Shown: positions 44,601 through 55,398 of the stretch, in pieces
Position numbering within the stretch: position 1 is the stretch's first letter
Layout: every line of letters starts with the position of its first letter
NCBI GenBank assembly: GCA_018136815.1
Contig: CM030942.1
Coordinates: forward strand, 2,493,546-2,557,545
DNA length: 64,000 nt
DNA from: Isochrysis galbana
Taxonomy: Eukaryota; Haptophyta; Isochrysidales; Isochrysidaceae
Reading direction: 5' to 3'
Position numbers and translations under genes: made by a program
Notes under the pieces: model-generated
What the model was told of the DNA's origin: nothing
Databases searched by the model: none
The model's input: only the letters and a program-made list of their open reading frames with translations

Positions 44601-47600
44601 TCGATCCCGAGCTTGAGCCGCCCCCTCGTCTCGACTTCACTCGCAGTCCACCTTCGTCTCCTAACCGTTCGTCTGCCGCCGTCGAAATTGAGCCATTCTT
44701 CGCCGACGTCTCTACGTCGGCCGTTGCGTCGAAAGAGTTCGCTCTGTACACCAGGCAGCCTATCACTATCCCCTCGCGATCGAGGGGTACGTTCTCCGTT
44801 CGCCTGCCGCTGGAGATCATCGAAAACTACCCCGACTCCGCCATCCTCGTCGACCGTCTACCACCCCGTGACGGCCTCGATTCTCCTCCAATGGTCGCCA
44901 CTAGCGTCGAAACCCCAACTCCGGAGGGGGAGGTGCTGATCACGGTCTGGAACCTGGCACCACGTCCTGTAACCCTTCCTGCGTACTCGCCGGTGGCGTC
45001 AGCCTACATCGAGTACAAGTTGCACGAGGCTCGGCCGACGGTCGCCGGCGATAGGGACGACCCCGAGTCCTCGCTCACTGAGGCACAGCGCGCGCTCCTC
45101 GACGCTATCACCATCGATCCCGACAAGCAATTGTCGCCGTCCCAGAGGCAGCGCGTACGCTGCCTGCTGGCACGGCATATCGACGCGTTCGCTCTCGACC
45201 CGAAGAACCCTCGGCACACGCACGTCATGGAGGTCGAGCTGCCTCTCCTCCCCGGTGCTACAGCCCACCGGCACGCTCCGTCCAAGATGGGCGACGAGGG
45301 CCGTGCCATCGTCGACAAGCACGTCGCCGAGATGGAGGCGGCAGGCATCATTCGTAAGTCCAATTCGCCATGGGCTTCGCGGGTCGTCCTCGTCGGCAAG
45401 AAGGACGGATCCGTTCGCTTCTGCGTCGATTATCGCGACACGAACTCGAAGCTTCGTATCTCGGATAGTCCTCTCCCGCTCACCGTCGAAGCTATCGATC
45501 GTCTATCTCGCGGCCAAGGCTCTCGAGATTCTTTGTTTCTCTGCCTGCTCGATCTCGCCTCCGGCTTCTGGTGTCTGCCTATCAAGGAGGAGGACAAACC
45601 CATCACGGCGTTCTGCACCCATCGCCAGAAGTACGAGTTCAACTACCTCCCGTTCGGCGTCCAATCCGGCCCTTCCTACATGTGTCGTCTCATGGATGCG
45701 GTGCTCCAGGGCCTCGCGTGGGAGATTTGCATGCCGTACCTGGACGACATCGGAATTTGGTCGACAGGCACAGGCAGCACGCTTGAGGAACGCATCGACA
45801 CCTCCTTCGAGCAAATGCTTCACCGTCTCGATCTCGTTCTCGAGCGTCTCCGATGGGCTGGTCTCTCATGCAAGGCCTCCAAGTGCATCTTGTTCGCTAT
45901 CAAGGGCGAATACCTCGGGCACGTCGTGTCTCGTCGTGGTCTCGAGATGGACCCCAAGAAAGTCGAGGCGGTACGCTCGATCGATCCGCGTCACATCGAT
46001 TCGCTCGAAAAGGTTCGCTCGTTTCTCGGCCTTTGTTCGTACTACCGTCGGTTCATCAAGGGCTTCGCGCACGTCGCGGCCCCTCTCACCGACCTTACTC
46101 GTACGGGCGTCGACGTGGCTACCGTCTCTCAGTCGCCTGAGTGCCAGACAGCGATCCGTCGCCTCATCGAGCTCATCACGTCTACGCCAGTGTTAGCTGC
46201 GCCTCGTCACGACAAGGAGTTCATCGTCAAAACGGACGCGGCCAGTACCCTGGGTATCGGCGGAATCCTGTCGCAGGTTGACGACCACGGACACGAGCAT
46301 GTCGTTGCGTATTACGGTCGCCGCCTCACCGCCGCGGAGCGTCATTGGACCACCACCGAGGTGGAGCTTCTTGCTGCCTTGGAAAGCATTCGCACTTGGC
46401 GACCGTACCTTTGGGGCCGGCACTTCCGCCTCGTCATCGATCACCAAGCTCTCCGTTGGTTGCACACCATGAAGGACACCGTCCAGGGTGGGCCGGCGTC
46501 GCGTCTGATGCGCTGGTCGCTCAAGCTGTCCGAGTATCGCTTCACCGTCGAGCACAAGCCGGGCGCTAATCACAAAGACGCGGATGGCGTGTCACGCTTG
46601 GTTGCTGCAGACGATGGGACGTCGGAGACGTCCGCTCCTAAGCAGGGGGGTGGGCAGCTGCTAGCCGCCGTCGTCCCTAACTCTCGCTCCACCACGGCAT
46701 CGAATAATCAGTCGCCAGCCGTCGCCGCCTCTCGTTCTCGTACCACAACGGCATCCAGTCTGCAAGCTGACGAACGATCGTCCAGGATGTCCTCTACGAC
46801 CAGGGATTCTATCAACCTCTCCTACCTCGACGTCGGTACACCTAACGCCGAGGCGCTCAAAGAGGCACAGGCCGAGGACCCCGACTGCCACGACCTCATC
46901 CGCTTTCTCTCTTCCGCTCCTCATAACCCCGACCTCGACCATCGTCGCTTGCGTTGGCTTAGTCGCGAATCTTCTCGATGCCTGTTGCGATCTGGACTAC
47001 TCTACCGACGAGTGCCGGCGAGAGACGGCGAGAAGCTCTGCCTCTACGTGCCGAAGACGATGCGCCGCGCCTACCTCGAAGCCTTTCACGACCACCTGTG
47101 CCACCTCGGCGACAACCGAATGGCGCGCCTTCTACGAGACCGATATTTTTGGCCTGGCATGAACGCAGCCGTCTCTGAGCACGTTCGCCAATGCCACGAG
47201 TGCACTTTAGCTAAGCCACCCTTCCGCCACCTCGCAGACCCCAAGGGACCGCAGGTCGGCGCCTATCCGTTCGACATCGTCTTCTGCGACGTCGTCTCGA
47301 TGGCTCCTACGCACGACTTCATCAAGGGCTCTCGAGGCTTCGACAAGCTCCTCGTTTTCGTGGACTCGCTCACTCGTTGGATCGAGGCGGCCCCTCACAA
47401 CGGCGACCCCTCGAGTGCCGACGCTCTTCACGCCTTCATGTCGTACGTCGTTTCTCGGCACGGAGTACCAAGGCAACTCCGCTCGGACTCCGGCAGCAAC
47501 CTTGCTAGTCAACTTACCTCGATCATCCTCGAGCGCACCGGCACCGACTTGCGGCCAAGCACACCTCATCATCACGAGAGTGTGGGCCTGGTGGAACGAG

Positions 47601-48185
47601 CTCAGCAGACCTTGATCAACATGGCTCGTGCTACCGATGAAGGCGGCGGTCATTGGGTCGATCATCTCCCGTTCTTTTTAATGAGCATGCGCGCTTCCGC
47701 CAATCGCATAACCCGCATGTCGCCTGCTGCCTTGCTCTATGCCGTGAGCTTCGCCGCCTGCCCAGCTTTCTGATCCATCTGAGACTGGTCCATCTCCCGA
47801 GTTACCTCAGGAAATTCGCTCGTACGCTTGGAAAATGCATTGTCGTTTAAAGGCGGCGTGGGCCGCAGCTTATGATGCAACTTTAGAGTCTCAAGCCGAC
47901 GCACTCGCTGACACGCTACGCACTCACTCTCCCCCCATCCAATTCGCTCCAGGTGATAGGGTGGTTCGCAAGATTCCAGGACTCCGCAACAAGCTCCTCT
48001 ACCACTACAGCGGACCATATCGCATTGCCGAGGCGCTTGGCGCTGGCCGCTACCGACTACGCGACCAAGAAAATCGCCTCCTCTCCGAGGAGGTGCATGT
48101 GACTACCTCCGTCCCTACTATACCCTCACAGATGAAGATCCGCCAAGCAGACGAGTATCTGGTTGATGCACTTCTTGACCGCAAG
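41618..48185 (+). mobile_element. Pol part of the Gypsy element
   Basis: Begins with about 330 residues of unknown character, then the methyltransferase-like domain (about 42620-43260), then an unassigned linker. Retropepsin has LADTGAGPSVV at about 44098-44130. Reverse transcriptase has VLVGKKDGSVRFCVDYRD, and YLDD at about 45736-45747 in place of the common YVDD. RNase H follows (KTDAASTLGIGGIL, TTTEVELLAALES, VIDHQALRW). Integrase has an H-x3-H-C2 zinc region (CHLGDNRMARLLRDRYFWPG, HVRQCHEC) and a DDE core (FCDVVSMAP, LRSDSGSNL, SVGLVERAQQTL). A GPY-type module (YSGPYRI) lies just before the gap. Confidence 0.9.
42620..43260 (+). mobile_element. Phage-type cytosine DNA methyltransferase-like domain within pol
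   Basis: Motifs in order: a SAM-binding start VLIIGETSGVVSSMFLLAG, an acidic turn CDLFPSD, HFEGDADL, then DLIIAHPPCTYLSNAG (the PPC motif that carries the catalytic Cys in C5-methyltransferases), FLAVENPKMHHYAKSLLG (ENP motif), a HPWQHGTGHTKATGLYL block, LPPLMPT, and SRTYVGIAGAMAMQW. The whole series matches, in order and spacing, the small cytosine methyltransferase-like proteins of tailed phages as I know them. It is in frame with the downstream protease and polymerase. Activity cannot be judged from sequence alone. Confidence 0.8.
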
Positions 48186-48285
48186 NNNNNNNNNNNNNNN
48201 NNNNNNNNNNNNNNNNNNNNNNNNNNNNNNNNNNNNNNNNNNNNNNNNNNNNNNNNNNNNNNNNNNNNNNNNNNNNNNNNNNNNN
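48186..48285. other. Assembly gap (100 N)
   Basis: Exactly 100 N at the 3' side of the Gypsy pol region, so whatever links pol to the next repeats is missing. Confidence 0.99.
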
Positions 48286-48365
48286 GTCAACCGTCAACCG
48301 TCGCAACCCCTGTCCCCTCCCCTAGTTCCCTCAAGGTAGGATCTTCTGTGTTTGATAACGTGAAA

Positions 48366-48690
48366 AACTATTGTTATAGTTTGACCTATGGAGCGTGCCG
48401 CGACCGCTCCCGAGCCCCAGGCGACCCTCGCCACCGCGCCCCACTTGGGACGCCCCATGCCGCCCGAGGCGGCTCGTCAGAAAGCCCTCTCAAAGCCCAT
48501 CCAGCCCATCCAAACCACACCCGCGCGAGCGCGCGGGGTGGCGAGCACTGGCACCGAACAGGTTGCCATCACGGCTCTGCGTCTGCGTGGCATGCAGGGG
48601 GTCTTTGAGAACGCCTCCAACAGTGGGAAACCCTCCCACCCCAAGAGCACCTCATGTAGGAGGGCAGCTCAGCGCTCAGCTGCGTGGCCG
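48366..48690 (+). mobile_element. Non-LTR 5'-end fragment with MERA frame
   Basis: Starts AACTATTGTTATAGTTTG and has an ATG at 48388 giving MERAATAPEPQATLATAP, nearly the same as the minus-strand frame at 27765. Similarity ends around 48680, where unrelated GC-rich sequence begins. It lies just downstream of the Gypsy element and the gap. Confidence 0.6.
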
Positions 48691-48781
48691 CAGGCGCCGC
48701 GGAAGCACCCGCGCGCGGGCGCCATGTACCCCCATTGCAGGTCGCGTTGCCAGCGCTCGAAAGGGCCTCTGGGGCCCGACT

Positions 48782-49434
48782 TCAGTAGGCCATAGCGAGC
48801 GTGATTTCGTCGCTCGCGGGTAGATCCCCTCGGCCACTAAGAGAAAGGCGAGGGGAGATAACGGGCACGCCCTTGTCCATCCCGTCTGGCGTGGCATCTA
48901 GGCCTTCTAGCCTAGAGAGCAGGAACTTCATGAACGTGGCTACATCCTCACTTTTGATGTCCTTTTTGTCTTCGGCCAGTTGTGCTAGCTGGATGAAAAA
49001 AGGTGTGTCTTCGGGTTCCTCTTCCTCATCCATTGGAGGGGGAGCGAGTTGGGTAGTGTTGGTAGGAGTCCCTTTGGGATCCGACTGTGGGTCGGCCCGC
49101 TTGCGCGACAGCTGTTGTGGTTGTTGTTGGGCTGGCTACTTCAGAGCTTATTGGACTGGCTCCTTCAGCTTGAGTGCTTGAGTCCATGCGTGGCTTCCGC
49201 ATACGACTTGGGTGCATGGGTTGTCGATTGGTTGGAGGGAGCAAAGGCTCCAAGGATTGATTGTTGAGTCAAGTGCCCGCCCCCAAGGGGTGCACTGCTG
49301 GTAGGAGTTACCGCCATGGGGGTGGCTGCAATGCTGCCACCCACCATGGGGAGTCCTTGGTTGAGTGGCGAGACGGTGGAGCTGGGCGGCTGAGCCAGTT
49401 GCTGGCTCTGTTGCTCTTCGGGGACCCAATCCAC
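48782..49434 (-). mobile_element. LINE ORF1-like fragment
   Basis: On the minus strand, a frame with WVPEEQQSQQLAQPPSS, GGSIAATPMAVTPTSS and THAPKSYAEATHGLKHSS, then a second frame with DEEEEPEDTPFFIQLAQLAE and ATFMKFLLSRLEGLDATPD that ends at 48782. SYAEA-type stretches are common before the nucleic-acid-binding part of LINE ORF1 proteins. The 49290-49380 stretch resembles 27460-27540 at the DNA level, linking it to the MERA family. A frame change near 49160 shows decay. Confidence 0.5.
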
Positions 49435-49859
49435 TGGGTCGAGCGTCTTAGGTGCCCTGTGAGTCTGTATGTGTGAATCTGCCCGTGGGTCGTTGAACGT
49501 CGATGACCGTAGTCTTCAACATTCGTATACAAAAAAATTCGCTTTTCGCGTTCGAGTTTTTCGGTTTCAAGCTGGGGATCTATTAGATAGCGACTGTTTT
49601 AGGTGTCTGGGGTTGCACCCACCGCAACACCCGAGCAAAACTCCTGTAAAAGGGAGAAATGGGTGGGACGATGCGTACAAATAGGTCGCCACGTCAAGCT
49701 TCCGAATTTGTGCTCAAAGGGCCCATGGGTGCTCTCGTGCTCTCGTCTTCTATTTTAAGCGTCGCCTTCAACGTTTGGTTTCTCGGTTATCTTTGGTTTC
49801 TCCCGCCTTGTTGTTCTAATTCTGGATTTCTTCTGTTTTGGTTATTCTATTCTCCTTCC
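49435..49859. other. Spacer between LINE and LTR-like fragments
   Basis: T-rich sequence without a recognised gene; may contain the start of the LTR-like block that follows. Confidence 0.3.
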
Positions 49860-50530
49860 ATGCCGCTCGTCGAGACGACTCGAATTTAGTCGGGGAGTGT
49901 CGTATTCCATACGAGGACAGACTTTTACTTTTAGCCTGTGAGTTATTTTAACTCTCAAGGTCTCGTTGATGGGTATGTCGCTTCTTCTCCTACTTTCTCT
50001 TGATGTCATCAAACGTTCCATGATTGTCGTCTGTCTTCTATTATACCTCGGTCGCATCTCCCCAGCGAGGTCTGCTCTCGTTGTGCCGACTCCTCTGTCG
50101 CATGCCTGTGCGCTGCTAAGTTGCCTTGGTGCCGACGCTTGGCCGTCCGTCCAAGTGCGGTTAGTTTTCGCCCCGTTTAGTCTCTGTGGACCGGTAACTT
50201 TTTTGAGTCCTCGCGTTGTAGTCCCTCGAGTCTACCTTGGACCCCAGAAGCTCTCATTCTCACTCTCTCTCTCTTCCACTAGCTCGCTAGCTAGCCTCGT
50301 CTCTACTCTCCGACGCCACGCGTTGCAATCCTCGGAACCTCAGTCTACCTCTTCGCTCATTGTCCCGATGGCAGACACTGTCAGACCCGACTCCTACTAT
50401 GACCTCTCAGACATTTTCCCGCAAGCAACAAACAACGACTCTTTCACGGCCGCGTCAGCTGCCGGCTCGATCGAACGGCCCTCTGCCTACGAGCCTGTAG
50501 TCATCGCGTGTTCGACACACCAGTAGAGGG
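49860..50530 (+). mobile_element. LTR or leader fossil of a Gypsy-like element
   Basis: The 49990-50180 part matches the minus strand at 58.16-58.32 kb, including ATCAAACGTTCCATGA, CCGACGC-TGGCCGTCCGTCC and GTTAGTTTTCGCCCCGTTT. It then leads into a short gag-like start (MADTVRPDSYYDLSDIF at about 50369) whose later part (GSIERPSAYEP) recurs at 54.7 kb. It is probably the 5' part of a related retroelement or the far end of the one at 39-48 kb. A fragment. Confidence 0.5.
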
Positions 50531-51440
50531 CTTTCAACGCTTCAACGCCCTCTGCCTGGTATCCTGCGACGGCAGCGCGAGCCCACCAGTGGAATATGAT
50601 ACTGGGGCCTTCGCCCGCCGACTGGGACGCCAGTTTCGCGCCTCCCCTGACTCCTCCTCGCCTCGAAGGACGTTTTCGTCGCCTCTGCGGGCCGACGCCG
50701 ACGCCGGGTCTGGCGACTCGTCGGGCACGCCCTGCCGGTACATGGCGGTCGAGAGGTGCGCAAGGGATGCCCCTGGCCGGTGGCCGCTCGCCCGGCGCTG
50801 TGTGCGGCCCTCCTAATGAGCCAGAGGTCCGCAGGACACCTGTAGCAGGAGAGCAGGAGATGGGCACGCGCCAGGAGTTGGCTACCCCCAGAGTAGGTTT
50901 GGCACCAACGCACCAACTTGCCAACTTGGCCGTCGTTGGCGGTAGGGGCTGTGTGTGAGAGGGCAGGCACGGTAACACAGAGGTCGCTGCGCCCGACCTC
51001 TGGCCTCACCTTGCTCCTGACCTTCCGCCCGCACCGCCCCAACAACAACGCCCACGCCGCGAACTCAGAGCAACCCCCTTCCCCCTCCCCCTTCCTCCCC
51101 AGCCTTTCGTGGGGTAGCTGTGTAACGGATATTTTTTCGTTCTAGGAGTCGGCGGCAGAGGAAGTGTGTGGGTGGGTGTGCGGGCAAAATGGGCACGAGG
51201 GATATATGAAGAAGCGGAGAGAGGAGAGAAAAGACCAGAAGAGCAGAATTGAGGAAGAAGGACTCTCTCTCTCTTGCTCGCTCGCTGCTCTCCCCCTCTT
51301 CCCTCGTTCTCTCTCTCTCTCTCCCTCTCTCTCGATGATTGTTCTCTTGTTTTTCGGTGAATGTGGCCTCATTCTTCTCTGGTCGCTGTTCGGCTTTCTC
51401 AACGGACTACTGTTGTTAACTTGATCTCCACCCGGACACC
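50531..51440. other. Unassigned stretch with open frames on both strands
   Basis: GC-rich open frames occur on both strands at about 50540-51050 without recognisable motifs; remnants of the retroelement are possible. From 51200 on it is a GA/CT-rich leader region of the next gene. Confidence 0.3.
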
Positions 51441-51462
51441 TTTCTTACGAGAGCCGAGAGGA

Positions 51463-51578
51463 GAGAGAGAGAGAGAAAGAGAGAAGAGAGATACTAGGAG
51501 AGAGGAGAGAGGAGAGAGGAGAGAGAGGAGAGAGAGGAGAGAGAGGAGAGAGAGGAGACAGAAGAGAGAGAAGAGAAG

Positions 51579-51657
<79 letters not shown>
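51463..51657. repeat. (GA)n-rich tract
   Basis: Nearly 200 bp of GAGAGA with GAGGAGAGA variants, in the presumed 5' UTR of the gene at 51745. The Glu/Arg frame through it is a repeat artefact. Confidence 0.9.
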
Positions 51658-51662
<5 letters not shown>

Positions 51663-51744
51663 GAGAACGCGAGGGAGGGAGGAAGCGAAGCTCAGAGCGT
51701 CGGTAGTGGCTGAGGTTAACGTACACCAAGGAAGAAGTGGGCGC

Positions 51745-52689
51745 ATGGGTCTGCGCAGCGCCGAGAAAGTAGGACTCACAGGCAAACAGTGGCGGTTCCT
51801 CTCCGACGAAGGGCCTCAGCCACAAAAGGCAGCCTCTCCCACTGCCTTCTCATCGCGCGGAGGCAGGAACAATCGTGTACAAGAGTTAGAGGAGCAGATT
51901 GAGAGGCAGTACTCGCAGCCCATCGCGCTGGACCAGCTGAGGAAGGAGTTGGAAGAGTCTGTCGCAGACGCGAGTGCCTCTACTGAGCAGGCTGTCGGCA
52001 TGCTGCAGGCAATGGAGATCATCCCAAGCGACCGTCTGGAGGTGACGCCCATCATCACCAGCCGCACAAAACCACGGCCAGACCCATCGCGTCGGGTGCC
52101 GCCATCGATCGTGGTGGATGGGGACAGTTCTAGCGCAGCCTCTCCCACTCGAATGGGCGTGAGGGCCGCGTTGTCGCCGAGCGCCAGGCACGCCCACCAT
52201 CAAAACGTTGTCGAGCACGATGCCCACTCATCGCCGGTCATCATTTGGCGCCATGCGTCTCCCATCAAGATCGCCACTAATGTGCCGCCCGAGTTATTGC
52301 CACCCGGTCAAGTCGATGCGTATGAGCCGATTTTAGATACACGCCAAGCGAACGGTGAGGCTAGTGGCAGCGAAGCCGGCTCAATCGCGGGTTCTCCGCT
52401 GAAGAACTCAAAGTCACGGAATTCTGGCTACGGTGCGGCATGGTATCTTCCAGTGGAGCAGTGGGAGGCAAGCGCGAAAGGCGTGGATCTTGCCGTAAGC
52501 GCGGGGGGCGGAGGTTCTGACTCGCAGGAAGCAGAGGACAGCACGTCGCCAGTACGAAGCGCTAAGATTGACACCAACCTCACATCACTCTACTCCAGTA
52601 AGATGTACATAGAGTACCTACGTGACAAGAAGGTTCCCAGGGTGCCACACTATCTTGCCGACAAGAAGAAACCCACGGACTCGAGGTGA
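51745..52689 (+). CDS. Unrecognised protein with N-terminal coiled coil and GAWYLP motif
   Basis: 314 residues in one exon, ATG at 51745 (the frame is open further up only through the GA repeat), TGA at 52687-52689. There is a short coiled coil at about 45-80 (NNRVQELEEQIERQ and LRKELEESVADA). The middle is a disordered Ser/Pro-rich stretch, then YGAAWYLPVEQWE (about 230) and a C-terminal LTSLYSSKMYIEYLRDKKVPRVPHYL. The pair of YGAWYL-like and LYSSKxxxxYL-x2-K-x-x-R-P-x-YL motifs recalls FAM47-like and some flagella-associated proteins, but I am not sure of the family. No membrane segment. Confidence 0.6.
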   Translation: MGLRSAEKVGLTGKQWRFLSDEGPQPQKAASPTAFSSRGGRNNRVQELEEQIERQYSQPIALDQLRKELEESVADASASTEQAVGMLQAMEIIPSDRLEVTPIITSRTKPRPDPSRRVPPSIVVDGDSSSAASPTRMGVRAALSPSARHAHHQNVVEHDAHSSPVIIWRHASPIKIATNVPPELLPPGQVDAYEPILDTRQANGEASGSEAGSIAGSPLKNSKSRNSGYGAAWYLPVEQWEASAKGVDLAVSAGGGGSDSQEAEDSTSPVRSAKIDTNLTSLYSSKMYIEYLRDKKVPRVPHYLADKKKPTDSR

Positions 52690-53537
52690 TCTTGCCAAGA
52701 TTTTTGGGACGCGCGATATACCTGTGAAGTGGAAGTGATGAGGCCGTGACTGGATGTGTGGTGTGTGGACGCATGGACCCGACATCCCAATGTTTTCACA
52801 CGTCCTGGGCGTCCAACCTCTGGCGATCTCGACTCATAATCATGTACAACGACGAACAATAACATTTGCGGCTAAGCATTACTCGGGGGAAGTGAGCGGC
52901 GAGCCCGGCGCTGCGGAGATATGCCACAATTTGGCGCTCGCAGTCGCAGGCGCCCCAAGGTAGAGGTGGGGAAGGTTGGGTAAAAAAACTCTTGTGATCC
53001 GGAGGCCCAAATTTTTTTATCGTGGGACCGGGGGAAGATTTCCCCTCGTCTCTCCCCGCTCTAATCCGAATACGAGGCAGAGCGTTGGTGACCGACCCGC
53101 TTGACAGGCCGACCTTCGCCGCGCTCCAGCGAGAGCACGGCGGTCAGCCCCCCGTTCCCGCCGGTGTTCGGACTAAATCAATGGTCTGGGGACACCGGTC
53201 GGCGGGTCTCACCGGCGTTTCATGCCATCGCACCCGGCCGAATTCTGCTTCACCTGCCCACGCAGCATGGCCGCCAGCCCTACCCTTTCAACCCCAACCT
53301 GAGGAGGATGACACCGGCGGCTTGCCTACGCGCTCCTACGCGCAGGCAAGCCCCCATCCAGACTATTGGTACGCTTCCTCCCAACCCCGCAGACTTACTA
53401 CCCACCCGCGCGCTCGGGAATCGTTGCGAGCATTGCCATACAGCCCTCTTCGCGCGCTGCGCGGCCACCGCAGGACTTACTGTGCCATCTACCGAGGCGG
53501 TCGCCAAGTGCATCGCGTTCGCGGACTCGTTGACGCC
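52690..53537. other. Spacer with gag-like remnants
   Basis: After the 3' flank of the 51.7 kb gene, a plus-strand frame (53101 onward) carries NRCEHCHTALFARC and then runs into the 155-bp repeat. It may be part of a retroelement; not assignable. Confidence 0.3.
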
Positions 53538-53693
53538 ACCAAAATCTGCAAACCTGGACTTGAGACCATGGGGAAATCCGAATCTGTGTGTCTTGTGCGT
53601 CAGCGGCAACACGGGGAACTGTTCAATTGTAATTATGAGCGCGTACCTTACACGAATATACATGCCTACAGCATTCAGATGGGCAGGAATACA
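53538..53693. repeat. Inverted copy of the 155-bp repeat
   Basis: Partner of 38794-38946 (see there); here it is read as plus-strand peptide LDLRPWGNPNLCVLCVSGNT and ends at GGGCAGGAATAC. Confidence 0.7.
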
Positions 53694-53696
53694 GCA

Positions 53697-54700
53697 CTTC
53701 CCTCCCTCCACCTCTTCCCCTGCCCCCCTTCTTTCCTCTTTCTTCGGTTTCCGGGGTCCGGCCTCGGTGCGCTACCTGAGGCCTGGTTCGGAGTGTGGGG
53801 TCCGGGCAAGCCTTTTGGACTTGTCGTCGTTGTCGTGTGTGTCTGCCTGACCGCGTTTTGTTTGTTTTGGTTATGTCTGGGTTCCCTTGTCTCTATCAGC
53901 GATTTTGCGTTTTGTGTCGGTGTTTCAATCTCCTTTGTTCCCTTGATCCTTGGTCCCCTCGACGGCGTGTGCGATCCTCAGCTTGGTGGCTAGTTCCACT
54001 AGCTCCGCGCTGGGCTCAAGTCCGCCTTTGTCGTTTCTGTTGAAAACGGGTCTCAGGTCGTTCATGTCTATCCTTTTCTTGGGCTGTCTTCCCATGCCCG
54101 CTTGGGCGGTTCTCGCCGAGTCGGTTTCTTGTGCGATGAGGAGTGCTTTACTTAGTATGGTGTATCTCTCTATTATTCTTATTAGTATTGATTCTTCCGA
54201 GAAGTTTATGCCGTCGTAGTGTATCCTATAGAAGTCCGAGAATATATATATCCACGCTAATAGGTACAGTACGTATATCGCTTTCGGGGCGTCTCCCTTC
54301 GGGTAAATGAATAGGTTGTCTATAATGGTTTCTTCTCTGCTCCTTCCTATCTTAGGTGTGAAGCGTGCGACTTTATTCAGCTCGCCTAGGAGGTTGGTTA
54401 TCCCAGGGCACTCTCCTAGGTGTGTCGAGGATTCGTCTGTTTCCCCACATATGCGGCACGTGTTGGTGTTGGCCCTGTCCGGAAAGCGGTTATACGTGCC
54501 CACTTGCCTGTGCGTGATATGTTTGAAGTGCAGGTGCATGTCCCGCGCCGTTACCATTGGCGAGGTGTATAGCTTCGCCAGGTGCGCCCATGTATCTCCG
54601 GGGATTCGGAGTTTTTCCTCTCATTTGGACGGCCCTGTAAGGCGTTTGCGTTTGCGGTCCTTCCGCTGGAGGGCCACGGCTAGTTGTTCTACTCCGGTTT
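53697..54700 (-). mobile_element. LINE ORF2 C-terminal fragment
   Basis: On the minus strand the frame reads WAHLAKLYTSPM, HFKHITHRQVGTYNRF, then a knuckle C-R-I-C-G-E-x-D-E-S-S-T-H-L-x2-C and ends VEGTKDQGNKGD at 53925, followed by about 230 bases of 3' UTR. The layout matches 62446-63357 (HFKHITHRRLGTRNRF, CRLCG...ENSTHL..C), the C-terminal part of LINE ORF2 proteins after the reverse transcriptase. Truncated at 5', with one in-frame stop near its start (about 54620). Confidence 0.65.
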
Positions 54701-54704
54701 CCCG

Positions 54705-54800
54705 CCAGCAACAATCAACGACCCTTCTACGACCGCGTCAGCTGCCGGCTCGATCGAACGGCCCTCTGCCTATGAGCCTATAGTCATCGCGTGTTCGACA
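54705..54800 (+). mobile_element. Gypsy-like gag-start fossil fragment
   Basis: About 90 bp nearly the same as 50430-50523, coding an AASAAGSIERPSAYEP-type peptide. It abuts the 5' truncation of the LINE. Confidence 0.55.
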
Positions 54801-55398
54801 ATGGGGTTGACCGACAGGCCCCCCGGAGGGGAATTGATGCCTGAGAGGGGGGACGCGAGGCGCCCCCCCATGGCCTGAACTAAGTATAAACTTAGTTGGA
54901 TACATACAGGACAGAGGAAAGAGATGAGAGATGCGCCAGGAAACAAGAACTATGAGACAACACTGAAAAGCGAGCACGCAACGGGAACAAGCGCAAACAA
55001 ATAAAACGGGAGTGGAGGGGGGAGCTGATTTTTTGGTTATTTTTAGATAGAGTAAAGCGCGAATGGCGAATGGCGAGAGTGGAGGGGGACACACGGCATC
55101 CACGCGGGGCGTTTGCGATTCCCAAGATAGAGGGGGAAGCGGGTGTGGGGGGTACAAGCAACAGCGATGGAAAGAAGACTTACGGACATCGGCAAGGAGC
55201 TGTCGCCGCCAGATGTAAAGTAGTAAAAAATGGTGAGCAAGCCAGCACGCGTTGATGTCCTCAAGAACAAATGCTACATTGCCACGCAAGAGACGTCGTT
55301 ACTCCGCGATATCAGTGGCTCACCATGGCGAACCAGTGCTGTCAGGCCTTAAGAGACGTCGTACTTCCACGACCACGGCTTGCCACCCCGAGCCACAA
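54801..55398. other. Spacer downstream of the UNC93-like gene
   Basis: No gene or named repeat recognised. GGGG-rich around 54815-54870, then AT-richer unique sequence. Confidence 0.35.

Larger units (their letters stand above)
38954..48185 (+). mobile_element. Ty3/Gypsy LTR retrotransposon carrying a cytosine-methyltransferase-like domain
   Basis: Parts in order: gag-like frame (about 38954-41434), then a pol region (41618-48185) with an extra methyltransferase-like domain, protease, reverse transcriptase, RNase H and integrase. This is the Ty3/Gypsy gene order. It looks almost whole in its coding part, with about one visible break, and an assembly gap lies at its 3' side. Long open frames suggest it is young. 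Terminal repeats could not be paired with certainty: sequence at about 39240-39320 matches leader-like DNA at 58.3 kb, and LTR-like DNA at 49.9-50.3 kb may be the other end or another copy. Confidence 0.85.
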
